The translations under genes and the position numbers were made by a program. Of a DNA stretch of 64,000 bases, positions 32,155-43,437 are shown piece after piece. Position 1 is the first letter of the stretch; each line of letters opens with the position of its first letter. Source of the stretch: Tanypteryx hageni. Lineage: Eukaryota > Arthropoda > Insecta > Odonata > Petaluridae. The DNA is taken from the NCBI GenBank assembly GCA_028673005.1, contig CM054115.1:4571501-4635500 (forward strand), read 5' to 3'. The notes beneath the pieces were generated by a model. That model worked only from the letters and a program-made list of their open reading frames with translations. It was not told the origin of the DNA and did not search any database.

Positions 32155-33726
32155 CCCCTTAAGCCCGGAAGAGATTTATTAAATCCCACCCATACGGCCG
32201 GATGAGGTTTTAAATTTACACGATTGTGTCGAGGTAATGTACGAAAACAGTGTAAAAATTCATAACTTTTATTTCGATTTTTCTTAATTTTTTGTAAATT
32301 TACGTAAAACATAGATTGTTTAAATAATATCTTTTAAAGTATCCTATATACACATATTTACATGCTCAGTAGAAGAGAATGTACATCAATCGTTTCATTT
32401 TTCTTCCCGCGTTTGCGCTTTACATATAACATTCATCACCAGAAAATCTATAAAAGATATTGATGTACAATCTTAATCAACAAATAATTTTAATATTAGT
32501 AAACATTTTATTTCGCGACTGTACCCATCTAAACCTATTGGGTGAAAAGTTTTACCCATCTCACCTTTTTTATGCATTGAGTTAGGGTTAAATGTAAGAA
32601 TGGACCTTCTGGTCTAAATTTCGCCCGAATAAAGACGATTATCTATCTATCTATCTATCTATCTTTTTTATGCATTGAGTGGAAATTTTTAAGTAAATGT
32701 AGTATTACTGATTTTTTAGGAGACGATTTTAAACATTATAAACATTTTAGTTGTATAGTCATCACTCTTAGTCATTACAGAAGTAACAGAAGAAATTGTT
32801 ACATTTCGTCCATTGTAAAGGGAGATATGACGTTGTATACATCAGAAATGAATTTAGACGCAAAACACGAAAGAAGTTCGAAAGTTACACATTAGCTTAT
32901 ATATATTTCCTTTCTTGATTTTTTTTAGAAAATGACCACATGCATCATTGTATTCAGCGTGAAATTTTACTCATAGCCTGGTAAACACTTCTAGTAATTT
33001 AATGTGAAAACATATGGAAGAGGTTCTCCGTTCGTGATTCATGCGGACGTGTTCTCTTCTCGCCCGCTCGCTTCATCGCTGCATGAAACGCAACATCAGG
33101 CCACGCAATATTAACACAGCAGAGAAAGCCCTTATGTGAAGGGGAAAATAAGTGACGAAAAAAGGAACCTATTTTTTTGAGTTCCCTTTCCTCAGGTATA
33201 TATGGGTCAACTTTAGAAAACAAAAGTCCGTAGGCTCGTGGTAAAAACTAAAATTTTATAACTAAACTAAATAAGGTATATATAGGTATTATATGCAAAC
33301 AAATACAGTGAAACAAGCAGAATTTGCATCCGTAAAGACCAAAGGCTCCTCAACTAACTTCCTTTAGGATTCGTAACCACCTCGTAGAGGGCGAAACGAA
33401 AGGTTGTTGTTAACGTTCTTCTATGCAGCAAGGAACGGAGGGTGAGAATGGTGATCGAAGGGTCTTGCGGTTATGGAAGAGAATGTTTGTCGAAATGCTT
33501 ATACTCAACCTGATTCATGAATTGAACCGTAAACATTTCTAATAAGCTGTGAGTAGACAGATATAAGAAGTTTTCCTTTCCTTTTTCTTTTGCTAGCGAA
33601 GACCTTTAGCGCAAGATATAAGCCTATGGTTCCACCGGGAAAAAATAGAAGAAAAATTGTGATCTCCATTGAAAAATACACTGTTCCTACATTGCATCTC
33701 AGTCACCAAGGAAAGGTTAATCACAG
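32155..33726 (+). repeat. Left arm of piggyBac-like foldback
   Basis: Inverted copy of 36548-38011. Landmarks: CGGCCGGATGAGGTTTTAAA near the end, TTCATCGCTGC near 33075, and AGCTTATTAG/AACCTTTCCTTGG (on the opposite strand) near the loop. It contains an extra 81-base retroposed tail at 32582-32662 absent from the right arm. A short open frame at 32999-33223 on the minus strand has no recognisable family. Confidence 0.7.
32582..32662 (+). mobile_element. 81-bp retroposed LINE/SINE 3' tail with 17-bp target duplication
   Basis: The insert reads TTAGGGTTAAATGTAAGAA, then a CGCCCGAATAAAG motif and (TCTA)n. CTTTTTTATGCATTGAG occurs on both sides (32565-32581 and 32663-32679). The right foldback arm has the empty site near 37570-37600. 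The same 3' consensus ends the LINE at 51.4 kb. Extreme 5' truncation with a target duplication is expected for target-primed reverse transcription. Confidence 0.85.
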
Positions 33727-33810
33727 CATAGAAAAGTGATTTTAAGTAAGAATAATTATCAACTCACCAAATTTAATTAACTTCCAAGATGAAATTCCTT
33801 TCAACCCCAC

Positions 33811-35702
33811 TTACTGCATGTTGTTGTGCAAAAACAGAATGGAGTCAACACTTTCGCTGCTTAAGCTAGTTCGACGCTCCTGCACTACTAAGCCGGCCAC
33901 ACTAAAATTCCTTTCACTGCTTGCGCTGGTGGCTGGTACACAAAGTACACTTCTGGCTACTCTAGATAAATATTTGAATTCCTCCTCGTGGTTTTTCCAC
34001 CATTCCAATAAGTCATTAAGTTCAACGTGAGCCACAGTTATATGCAGATATTTCTCGATTTCATCGTTTTGATTTTTTGGCGCTTCAACTCCGTCCTCGA
34101 ACACACTGAAATCCATAATTTTCAGTCTCTTTCTAGAATGTTGATCACTTATACTTGTCTCGCACAGATTTGCAGGTGTTGTAACTGCAATCGGTTCTTG
34201 TAACTCTAATTGCAATTCGTCACGTTTAAACTCGTCTAGTATATCTTGCACATCCTGCACCGTTTCTTCTTGTTCCTGGGTTGAAAGCATTCTTAATTGG
34301 CGGAAATTTGGCCACAGGAACGAAGCGATCCTGTGCAATTTATGCATGGAAAATTTTTCGTTAAAAATCCTTCGAGCATGATTTTTTAATTCAGCCAGGT
34401 CATGAGAATCAGAAGCCGACACCTTCAGATGATTCAGCAAGTTGAATCTTATTGGTAGAACAAGCGGAAGCGTTGCATATCTCCCTCAAGTTTCAAAGAT
34501 GCTTCTTTGAATGGTGTAAGGAAATTAATTAGCATTTGTAGGGTCGCATGTTGGACGTTAGCCATTCTCTCTTCTTCCCGAAGTTCTATGAGAATATTTT
34601 AAATGTCTTCATAATTGGAATCAAAAGATTGGTACATATCTAGTCTACTGTACCAACGTGACTCACACTCTTGATTAACGGTCCTTTTCAGGTGATGTAC
34701 GTGACCAGACTGCTTCAAATATGTCACAACGTCTCTAACTTTGAGTGTTAGTAAGTAAATATGCGGGAAATTTGTTTCAAGGAACCCCTTTTTGAAGGTA
34801 TTCCTTAGTATGGTATTGATCATATGGGAACTGCAGTTTAGTCTGATACACTGTTGAAGGGCGCACACAATGTTAGCTCCTTGATCAGTTACAAAAACTA
34901 ACTTTGAGAGAATGTCTGCCTCAAGTCCTAATTTGGCAAGCCTTCGATTCTATTCCATTCTGATAATGATGGCAGTTTTACGATCGTCAGGGAATTCACA
35001 TGTAAACAGTACTTTACTACACAGCTTCCAGTTTTCATCAATAAAGTGCAAAGTTAGTGTTGTGTAGGATATGTGTTTATAGTCATCCGTCCATATGTCC
35101 GTAGATGCACTACATTGTCGTAAGTCAATTAATGATTTAATACTAGGGATGAGTGATTTCCGCAACGTTTCAGCTTCCTTTTGCGTATTGCGGGAAACTG
35201 CGGTAGGATGTGGTAACAAATCTTTAATGTTCACATTTCCATGCAATGACCCTATTTTTATCAAGGATTGGGAATAGTCAATGAAACCTGTACCACTCAC
35301 AATGTCAAAAGGTCTAATGTCTTTGCAGCACAATGAGACACATGCTTTAGTCACTTCGTCTTTTACTCTTTGTGGTATACGTGAAAATGATGGATGTAAA
35401 TGCTTCACAATATTGCTTTCGGCGGCACTGACTTTACAAGAATGGCGACTTAAATGCGAACATTCAGTTTTTGAGGCAGAGTAACTTAAAACGTTTTGGC
35501 ATTTCACGCACTGAACAGCACCAATTTTCTCCTTAGTAACTGAATCGTGTACTTCGCGAAATAATTTCCATACCTCACTTTTTGCATGTCTTTTTTCCTT
35601 CAAAATATATTCACCACTTTTCAATTTCGCTTTGACTTGGTCTAAATTCATTTTAAGGGATACTGCGTAGTAAAAGTAAAAAAATCCAACTAAAAAAATC
35701 AC
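33811..35702 (-). pseudogene. hAT-family transposase, decayed
   Basis: The minus-strand gene starts near 35651 with a BED-finger-like region (AVQCVKCQNVLSYSAS and HLSRHSC). The catalytic core follows: SASTDIWTDDYKHISYTTLT, then, past a stop near 34950, VFVTDQGANIVCALQQC. The insertion domain and the C-terminal dimerisation block complete it: LLEWWKNHEEEFKYLSRVAR, VPATSASSERNFSVAGLV and SVDSILFLHNN. Stops near 34950, 34598 and 34450 split it into three open pieces. It lies in the loop of the piggyBac-like foldback and inside the hAT element 31942-41237; it could belong to that hAT or to a separate one. Confidence 0.8.
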
Positions 35703-36547
35703 TTAAAAACTTTTTTTTAAATCACTTAAAAACTTTTTTTATATCACTTAAAACCTTTTTAAAATATCAATTAAAACTAAAAAAATCACTTAAAAACTTT
35801 TTTTAAATCACTTAAAAAATAATTATGCTTAGTAATAATATTGAACCCGAACGATAAAGAACCGATCGTAACGTCTGTCGGGTTCGTACTGCTCGATTCG
35901 TGTCTGCTCATCTGTACTTCCCCTCTGACACTTCTACCCCCTCTTATCTAAAGACAAGATTCTCGAAAGATTCGAGACATTCTCTCGTCGCTCAGAATAG
36001 CTTTTATTGAATTAGATACAATTCGATTTCATACACGCTTCCTTCCGTTGCCTCTCTTCTCTGTGAATTTGGGTTGGGAGTAGAGTGCGACAGGAGTGAG
36101 AATTAAGGATTAAGTTGTTTGTCGGTGCTGTGTGCAGTGGGGTGAAGTGGATTCCTAGAATGTTGAGTTATTTTTCCCAATCATCCTCGTTTTAACCCCC
36201 TTAGCCTCAACCTCGCCAATAAAGACATTTTTCTTTCTTTCTTTCTTTCTCAACGCCGTCAGGCGTACTATTACGTCCTGCAAAAACTGTGTAATCGGCC
36301 GTCAGGCGTAGTATTACGTCATGCGGCCGCCCTAATTTATTTTATCTTTTGACGCTAGAGACTTTTTTAAATCTAAATAACCTATATATATTTTGAAAGA
36401 GGAAGCTTTGTACTTCCCATCTATGTTTGTCCTGTATTTTTTTCTCTATTATAAAATATATAATCAACGTTAAATTTTGCGATAGAATTTTCAATTTTGC
36501 TATGATATGATGGTGTTTCTCCGTATAAAAGTCGCTTTTCAATGCAG
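35703..36547. other. Upstream flank of the hAT transposase
   Basis: Repeated ATCACTTAAAAACTTTTT units (35700-35820) form a short tandem array, followed by a GAACCCGAACG/GTCGGGTTCG stretch like hAT subterminal sequence. A (CTTT)n tail after a CGCCAATAAAGAC motif at 36215-36250 resembles the LINE/SINE 3' end seen at 32650 and 51445. Two CCGTCAGGCGTAGTATTACG-like repeats follow at 36265 and 36300. Confidence 0.5.
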
Positions 36548-38011
36548 CAAGGAACCTTTCCTTGGTGTTTGAAATGCAATGTAGGAACTGTGTATCATTT
36601 CAAAGGAGAGCACGTTTTTTCTCCTCCTTTTTCCTGGTGGAGATATTTGGCTTATGTCATGCAACAAAGGTCTTCGTCGGTATGTAAAGAAAGAAAGGAA
36701 AACATCTTATGTCTGTCTATACACAGCTTATTACAAATGTTTACAATGCAATTGATGAAGAATGGAATTACATTGAGTAAAAACATTTCTGTAAACATTC
36801 CCTTCCATTACCGTGCGATCCTTCGTTCATCGCTTCATAGGAGAGCGTCAACGTCAAAACAGCTGATTTCAAAATCCAAGGCCGACATTCTTCCGATAAT
36901 TTAGTGCCACGCCTCAAAGAGAGGCTTTTTTTGAGAAGGATAATATCTGTCATATAATTTAAAGACCTTTAGAATTTTATTTTAATCTCGACGAAAATTG
37001 CGGGGAATTGAGTATTTCTATTTGTAAGTATTTGTTTACACATAATATACGTTTATTTTTGATAGAATCTTAGTTTTTACCACGGACCTACGGATTTTCG
37101 GTTTCTAAAGTTGACCCATCAATACTTGAGGAAAGGGAACCCACCAAATTGGGTTCCTTTTCTTTGACATTTGAAAGAAGACGAGGTCTGTTTTCCTCTC
37201 CAGATAAGTGCTTCGCTGTTGTGCTACTAGGGCCAAAGCAGCGATGAAGCGAGTAGGCAAGAAGAGGACACGCCAGCAAAAATCACGAAAAGCTCTTCCA
37301 TATATTTACACAATAGATTACTAGAAGTGTTTACTAAGCTATAAGGCATTTCTTGCTGAATCCAATTACGCATGTTAAATTTTCTGAAAATATTTGGGAA
37401 GGACCTATAAGCTAAAGTTTTCAACGTCATATCTCCCTTTCCAATGAACGAAATGCAACCATTTCTTCTATGTGACTTCTGTAATGACTAAGAATGATGA
37501 CTGTACAACTAAAACGTTTACATTATAAATAAATCATCTTTTAATAAATCAATAATACTACATTGACTTAAAAATTTCCAGTCAAGACATGAAAAAGATG
37601 AGATTCGTAAAACTTTTCACCTAATTGGTTTAGATGGGTAGACTTACAGAATGAAATAGTTACTAATTTAAGCTATTTTTTTATTAAGATTGCACATCAA
37701 TATCTTCTATAGATTTTCCGGTGCTGAATATTATATATAAAGCGCGAATGCACGCCGGAAAATTAGCGATTGGTTTACATTCTCTTCTACTCCAACAATC
37801 TTTATATGTAAAATATTTAAGGCAAAATAGATATTTTCAAATTTCATGTCTTTCATAAATCCACAAAAAATTCAGAAAAATCAAGAGAAAACTTCTCAAG
37901 TTATGATTATTTTAATATTTTCAAACGTTTTTGCAACGCAATCGTGAAAATTTAAAAACCTCATCCGGCCGTACGGGTGGGATTTAATAAATCTCCTCCG
38001 GGCTTGAGGGG
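36548..38011 (-). repeat. Right arm of piggyBac-like foldback
   Basis: Reverse complement of 32155-33726 with scattered substitutions and small indels. Lacks the 81-base insert of the left arm. Small open frames here have no recognisable family. Confidence 0.7.
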
Positions 38012-38327
38012 TTAACTGCCACAGAAGGGCGAGATGTTTAAATACACAGGTTAATCTGGCGTATTTACACAGCTGCATCCATGTGAATAGAATGACGTAG
38101 TTTGAATAACTGGAATCAAGTTATCATTTTAATGGAGACCAGGAGAAGCATAGCATGGCATTGTATTGTATAAGTGTGTCCTTATCCTGGGTTATTAAAA
38201 TCAATGTTGGGCGTACAAGGATTGTACAGAGTAATGTATATATTTGCAAACAATTTCTATTCGCTCAAAACTATTTTTACTAGCTGTAAAACTCAATTAT
38301 TATTATTATTATTATACAGGTGCGTCT

Positions 38328-38390
38328 TATAGTCAGGTGCGTGTTATGAGCGAGTGCGCCTTATACGCCGGCGATTACGTTATATCGTAG
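38328..38390 (+). mobile_element. pogo/Tigger-like terminal fragment
   Basis: CAGGTGCGTCTTATAGTCAG follows a TTATTATTATTATTATA run and is succeeded by a GTGCGCCTTATACG block, the repeated GTGCG-CTTATA pattern seen in Tigger-type ends. The opposite end was not found. Confidence 0.4.
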
Positions 38391-38864
38391 AGCGACGGTG
38401 GACGAAACCATTTATAACCGTCAACTTCGCCGATATGGTTTTAGTTGCAATTGCATTCGAGATGCATCTAGCAAATTTAATTTAAATACAGACCAAAATT
38501 CCGTTTTTATTTGAAACATTAGAAAACTGATGAGGTTATTTTTAATCCGTTTATGGGTTTGGTTTTTCCGTCTGTCTGTCACAGGTTATAACTACTAAAC
38601 GGACGCAAATTGAGACTTCGTTTTTTCAAATATCGATTCGGTATTGTCTCGCCGTGCAAGTTTTCTTGCGAAGGTCCGTCTGTTTGTACGTCACACGCGA
38701 TGAATCCCAAACGAAAGCAGCTATATATATAGACTTAGTTTTTCCCGCCATTCGATTCGGTGCAGTCTCGATGTGCAAGGCTTTTCCTTGTGTCTATTTT
38801 TTATTTTCTCCACATACGTAGTATAGGGGAAAGTATTGTTTTCATGAAAAAATCGGGATTTCAA

Positions 38865-39292
38865 CGGAAATACACGTTTTGAGGTCCCCAGAACACGTTT
38901 TGACCATTTTCTCGATGATGTCTGTGTGATAACTTTTTGTGGGTGCTCTAACTCAAAAACTATTACTCAGGTTAACGCGAAATTTAATATTTAACATTTT
39001 TATGAAAAGTCACAAGAACTGATTAGTCATTGGTAAAAATCGGTCAACCGGAATTGGGTGTTTACTCTAGTCTTTTATCCGTTATTTTGAAATATTTGCT
39101 TTAATATTTGATAAATGTAAAAATGTATTAGAATAAAGTTTAAAGGAAATTTAATTGTCTACAACATTTGTTTGAAACATTTTCCTATATAATGCATTGT
39201 CTACGAGATATCTTCAATTTTTAGCTGCCACCACCCTGCCACCTACCGACGACTATTGTTATCAATTGACGCTTAGTTACGTCTTAGCAGGG
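38865..39292 (+). repeat. Dispersed repeat R, plus-oriented copy
   Basis: Matches the reverse complement of 25165-25625. Includes the CGATGATGTCTGTGTG and CTCAAAAACTATTACTCAGG blocks. Non-coding. Confidence 0.65.
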
Positions 39293-41140
39293 GTATGAAA
39301 CTCTTATGGGATAATTGATTCCCAGCTTTTACACGTAGTTCACTATGATGATATGGGGTCCACCAAATGCGCTGCAGTCGCAGCCAGCTCTCTCTCTCTC
39401 TCTCTCTCTCTCTTTTCCCTCTATTTTTCTCTCTACCACAGCGCCACACGTTCCTTGTTTATCATAGCGGAACAGCGGCCATTTTGCTTGATATAAGTTC
39501 TACATTGATTATTGAGCGGTTCACAGTTACTCTGATTTTGTCGAGTAGATATATACTAGATATGCATTCATCACTGTTTAAGAAAACGTGACGGAATGAA
39601 TTTGATCTGATCTCCAATCAACAGGTAAGTCTTAAAAATATCATATTTTTGAAAAAAATTCTAACGAACTAGTTCTACGAAGTGTTATGTGAATGCGTTT
39701 TGTGAGAATGCTTTTATATTTTCTTAACAGATACCTGCAATGGATAGATCTTCTAGGAAGGAAGGAAAGAAATTTTTCTCGTTTGTTTGTGTACGAGAAG
39801 CATTTTGAGAGGAAATGTTTCTCATTTTTATGTGTTAAGCTTCGCTTACTTCACCTAGCTGTGTCATCCTTTGCCCTGGCCGTGAATATGGTACGTGTCA
39901 GTTCACAAAATAAGCCGTAATTTTAGATTGAGTAACTGAAATTTCTGTTTAAAACTTCTCGCGGTTATCAGAAGATTATAGTGAGTTTTGAAGTTAAACT
40001 GCAACATAGACGCTAGAGGATAAAATTGTGCATGTAATAGAATGAAATAAGTGTACCATAGCGATGTCTCATTGTTTTAATATGAAATATTTTGAATTTA
40101 CAGAAATTGTTAACTTGATTATTTCTTGTTTCTCATTATGCATTTGTTTATAATCTTAGACTTTAAGATAATTCTTTGTTTTAAAACATTTAGAAATAGG
40201 TATATATTTTTCGATCGAGAAATTGAAATTTCTATATCAAAAGTTTTCCTTGTTATATGATGAATACATATAGATCTTAAATGGGCTAAATGTAACTGCT
40301 GTGAACACGTAAACGTCAGCAAATACAACTGTGCTTAGAATAAATTGTAAATAAAGTGGACATTTTCTAGTGCAATGTGATGTGTTTAATTTTACAAATG
40401 GCAATGTGATCTTCATAGAAAAATTGTTTATGGACCGCAAGGGGCCATAAGCACATTTGCCTTATTTTACATTTATTGCAACATTTGAAGCATGCCCATT
40501 GCCTCCTGCATCAATTTCATTAGGTTTAGCAGGTTTAATGATTGACATTCTTATAAATTCATTTTCGTTCTTTTTACAGGTGCAACAGAAAGAGAACGTG
40601 TTCCAGGGCCGAGGAAATCACTTTACAAATAGATTTTTGCTTGATCCACAAATTCATTCTTGACGTGAAAGTTTGACGTTTTTCGTCGTCCACGTGAATT
40701 TCCTTTAAATACGTTTCATGCATAAAAGGTATTAACGTTATAAAATTCTGTTACAATAATTCATTTTTATATCTTTATTGTATAATATTTATGTAAAAAT
40801 ACCTCACTGTTATGTAATTTGATAATGACTTTGTACTCTCGCAATGTGTGATATACGGTAATAAATTTGATTTCTTATATGCAATTCTTTCATTTTAGCC
40901 CATTTCATCTGTCCGTGCAATTTATATTTGCTACGATTATCGTATTAAAACGGGAGGGGAAGGGGGCGAGGGACATCCTGTGATGATGTCACGCTAGTAT
41001 TCGTTAACACGTAGTTCCAAATTTTCCTGTTGACCCATCGATTGTCGCCTTCCATGGAAAAACATGGGAATCGTTTTATAGCATTAAGTTTCCGGTCTTT
41101 CCATAGGGGTACTAGTCTTTGAGTAATATCATTTGAATTA
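39293..41140. other. Unassigned interior of the 9.3-kb hAT element
   Basis: A (CT)n run lies at 39388-39413. Short open frames at 39693-39920 and 40457-40663 are flanked by AACAGGTAAGTC (donor-like, 39622) and TTTTTACAGGTGC (acceptor-like, 40570), which might be relics of an intron-bearing transposase gene. No domain is recognisable. Confidence 0.3.
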
Positions 41141-41742
41141 GGCCCGAACCCGAAAATTATCTGTGCAACGCGGCCCGACCCTCAGGCCGGGTCGGGTTGA
41201 GGCCCGAGGGCCAGGCCCGGGCCCGTGCAGACCTCTAAGTTGGGGTATTCATATGAAAATGTAACTTGAGCATATCATAGATTTTAATTTTTGCCATTAA
41301 TCTAAGGTAAGAGTTGAACCATAAAATTTGTAATCTGCATTTACTAAGGCAGCAACACCCTATTTATTGAGAGTTTCATTGTTATTTTGTAAGCTAACTT
41401 TGAAGTAATAGGTATTACATCTTTGTTTGTCATATATGTGAAGTTGAATATTCGAAATTACTGAATATAAACTCGGTAAACCTAATAAGAAAATACAGTA
41501 GGAGGATGGTTAAGGGTGCTGCCAAATTCTGAAAAGTTCCTTCAGGGTGCTGCATCTGTAAAAAGGTTGGGAAACACTGATCCATACAATAACAAGATGA
41601 TACAAATGGAATTTATGATGCCTACTTTCCTAATAATTATTTTAAATTAAATGTAGGGCAGCAATTACTTATATTGACTTTAATAACTTTAAAATAGTCG
41701 TTGCAATGACAACACTCTTAATCTATAGATATTAATAAAAGG

Positions 41743-43429
41743 CAAGGGAAAATCCTCCATGGAAGCAAGGGAAGCATTGCTTCAAAATTATAAATTAAAA
41801 TAATAATAATAGTAATAACAATAAAAATTACCCATTCACGAGCGCAATTTTAGAAGCACACCTTCAATAAAACCGTGCTACTGCTCGACATTTACAAAAT
41901 CTACCTTGACAGCTGGCGCCATACAATGGCCAAAAATAACATTACTAGCATATTAGGAAGCAAGAACATTATTGCGTACACGTTGATGACCCATTCGCTG
42001 TAGTATACGAGCGGAGATTTGGTGTCTGGTCCAGTTATATTAGTTTCAATAACTCACAATTCTGAAGTTTCACGTGAACCTCCATGCTTATAGAAGTGTT
42101 TATGTATAATAGTGCATTAACAGATATTATTTCCAAACATTTTGGCTCAGTTAGGAGGAATTTCACGGTTTTTCTCCGTGTAATAACATACGGAGAGGAA
42201 GCAATGTCAAAATTGCAAACATGAGTGAACCGAGTGCCGCAAATGCTTCTGTTGTGCTTTGAAGCAGCTCTGGTGAGGTTTCTCGTTGTGCAGTGTGTAA
42301 TTAATTAACGAAAAGTTTTTCGTCGAACAATTTTAAGGCAAAGAGTAAAATTATACAAACGGGTATGCCAAAACCTTGCCTAAATTTAAATATAAAAATT
42401 AAATCATGCACAAGGCATTTTAACGTAGATATATATAACATTGTCGAATGGTTGACTGCATGTGAGAGCAAAGCAAAATTATTTTGTTGGCTCTGCTTAC
42501 ATTTTTCGAAAAAAAAATTGTTCGTGCTAAAACGAGATTTTCTGATTTAAATAATCTTCATAAGGTAATAAAGAGACATTCGATAACTAATAAACATTTA
42601 CAGTCAATTCTTCACGAAAAAACATATGGAAGAACTCGAATAGAACATGTTTTAGATAAGCAGTTGGAAATTACTCATCGCCAGTAAAACGAAGCGGTAA
42701 AGAAAAACCGGGAAATGTTAAAAAAGCTTATTGATAATGTTTGTTTTTTGTAAGAGCATGAACTTGACTTTCGTGGTCATGACGAATCCAGTGACTCTAT
42801 AAATAAAGGTAATTACGTGGACTTGGTCGAATTGGTTGCTAAATACGGTGAAACGTTGGAAAAACATTTTGAACAATGCACAGTGTTTCATGGCACGTTC
42901 AGTGCAATACAGAATGATTTCTTTTATTGTGTTGCCCAAGTCGCACTGCAAAACATTTAAACAAGATGCGTTCGACTAACTCAAGAACAGTTACGGAAAT
43001 TATTTTGACATAGCTGCTATGCGTTCTGAACTTTCGGTTATGTATCAAAGAGAAGATATTGATAAAAAAGCGTTAGCGATTTATGGAATTTCATTCAAGA
43101 AAATGGTTTAGACAAAGCCTACGCTCAAGTGGTAAAATGATGTGAATTAGTATTGACAATACCTGCGACCAATGCCTCAACTGAACGGAGTTTTTCAGCT
43201 CTCAAACGCATCAAAATATTCGTGAGGAATTCCACAAATCAAGGACTCTCTAAATTATCAATTCTATCAATCGAAAAAGCCCTCATCAAAGAACTTTCTC
43301 AAAAACCCGTTCTATTTCAGAATTAGCAAATAAGTAAAGAGGAATTCCTCTGCATTTCAAATAACAAGGTAATATCTGATTTTCATAATTAATGGCTTCC
43401 GTATCAACAAATTACAGAATTCGCCACTG
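41743..43429 (+). mobile_element. Small internally deleted hAT element with exact 8-bp duplication
   Basis: ATAAAAGG is duplicated exactly at 41735-41742 and 43430-43437. The left end is CAAGGGAAAATCC and the right end (reverse complement) CAGTGGCGAATTCTG, an imperfect inverted pair. The flanking P-like sequence, joined across the insert, matches copy 1 near 6010-6021 without a gap. It encodes only the N-terminal part and the extreme C-terminus of a transposase. Confidence 0.85.
42365..43325 (+). pseudogene. hAT transposase remnant (TTF-finger/DUF4371-type), internally deleted
   Basis: The N-terminal part reads CTRHFNVDIYNIVEWLTACE and SKAKLFCWLCLHFSKK, like TTF-type finger transposases. After a frameshift near 42505 it continues RAKTRFSDLNNLHKVIKRH, then, past a stop at 42685, FRGHDESSDSINKGNYVDLV, typical of DUF4371-containing transposases. 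The catalytic core is mostly missing. The C-terminal dimerisation block follows near 43150: LTIPATNASTERSFSALKRI. Several stops and frameshifts make it non-functional. This type is close to ZMYM1-like domesticated proteins. Confidence 0.75.
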
Positions 43430-43437
43430 ATAAAAGG

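Larger units (their letters stand above)
32155..38011 (+). mobile_element. piggyBac-like foldback element with ~1.5-kb inverted arms
   Basis: TTAA lies on both sides (32151-32154 and 38012-38015). The termini CCCCTTAAGCCCGGAAGAG and CCCCTCAAGCCCGGAGGAG are near identical. The inverted match continues inward for about 1.5 kb: left arm 32155-33726, right arm about 36548-38011. TTAA duplication and CCC-starting ends match piggyBac-type elements. The loop (33727-36547) holds a decayed hAT transposase, not a piggyBac one. How that gene came to be in the loop is unresolved. Confidence 0.65.
31942..41237 (-). mobile_element. hAT element with perfect 8-bp target duplication (9.3 kb, nested contents)
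   Basis: The ends TAGACGTCTGCACGGGCC (left) and TAGAGGTCTGCACGGGCC (right, reverse complement) differ at one base. AGTTGGGG flanks both sides exactly (31934-31941 and 41238-41245). Subterminal regions are rich in GGCCCG/CCCGA motifs. The length is far above a usual hAT of about 3-4 kb because a piggyBac-like foldback (32155-38011) and other repeats lie inside. The perfect duplication suggests it is among the younger insertions in this composite. Confidence 0.8.

Noticed and set aside
36542..36904. 120-codon frame in the right foldback arm
   Set aside because: The homologous left arm does not keep the same frame open, so it is not conserved coding sequence.
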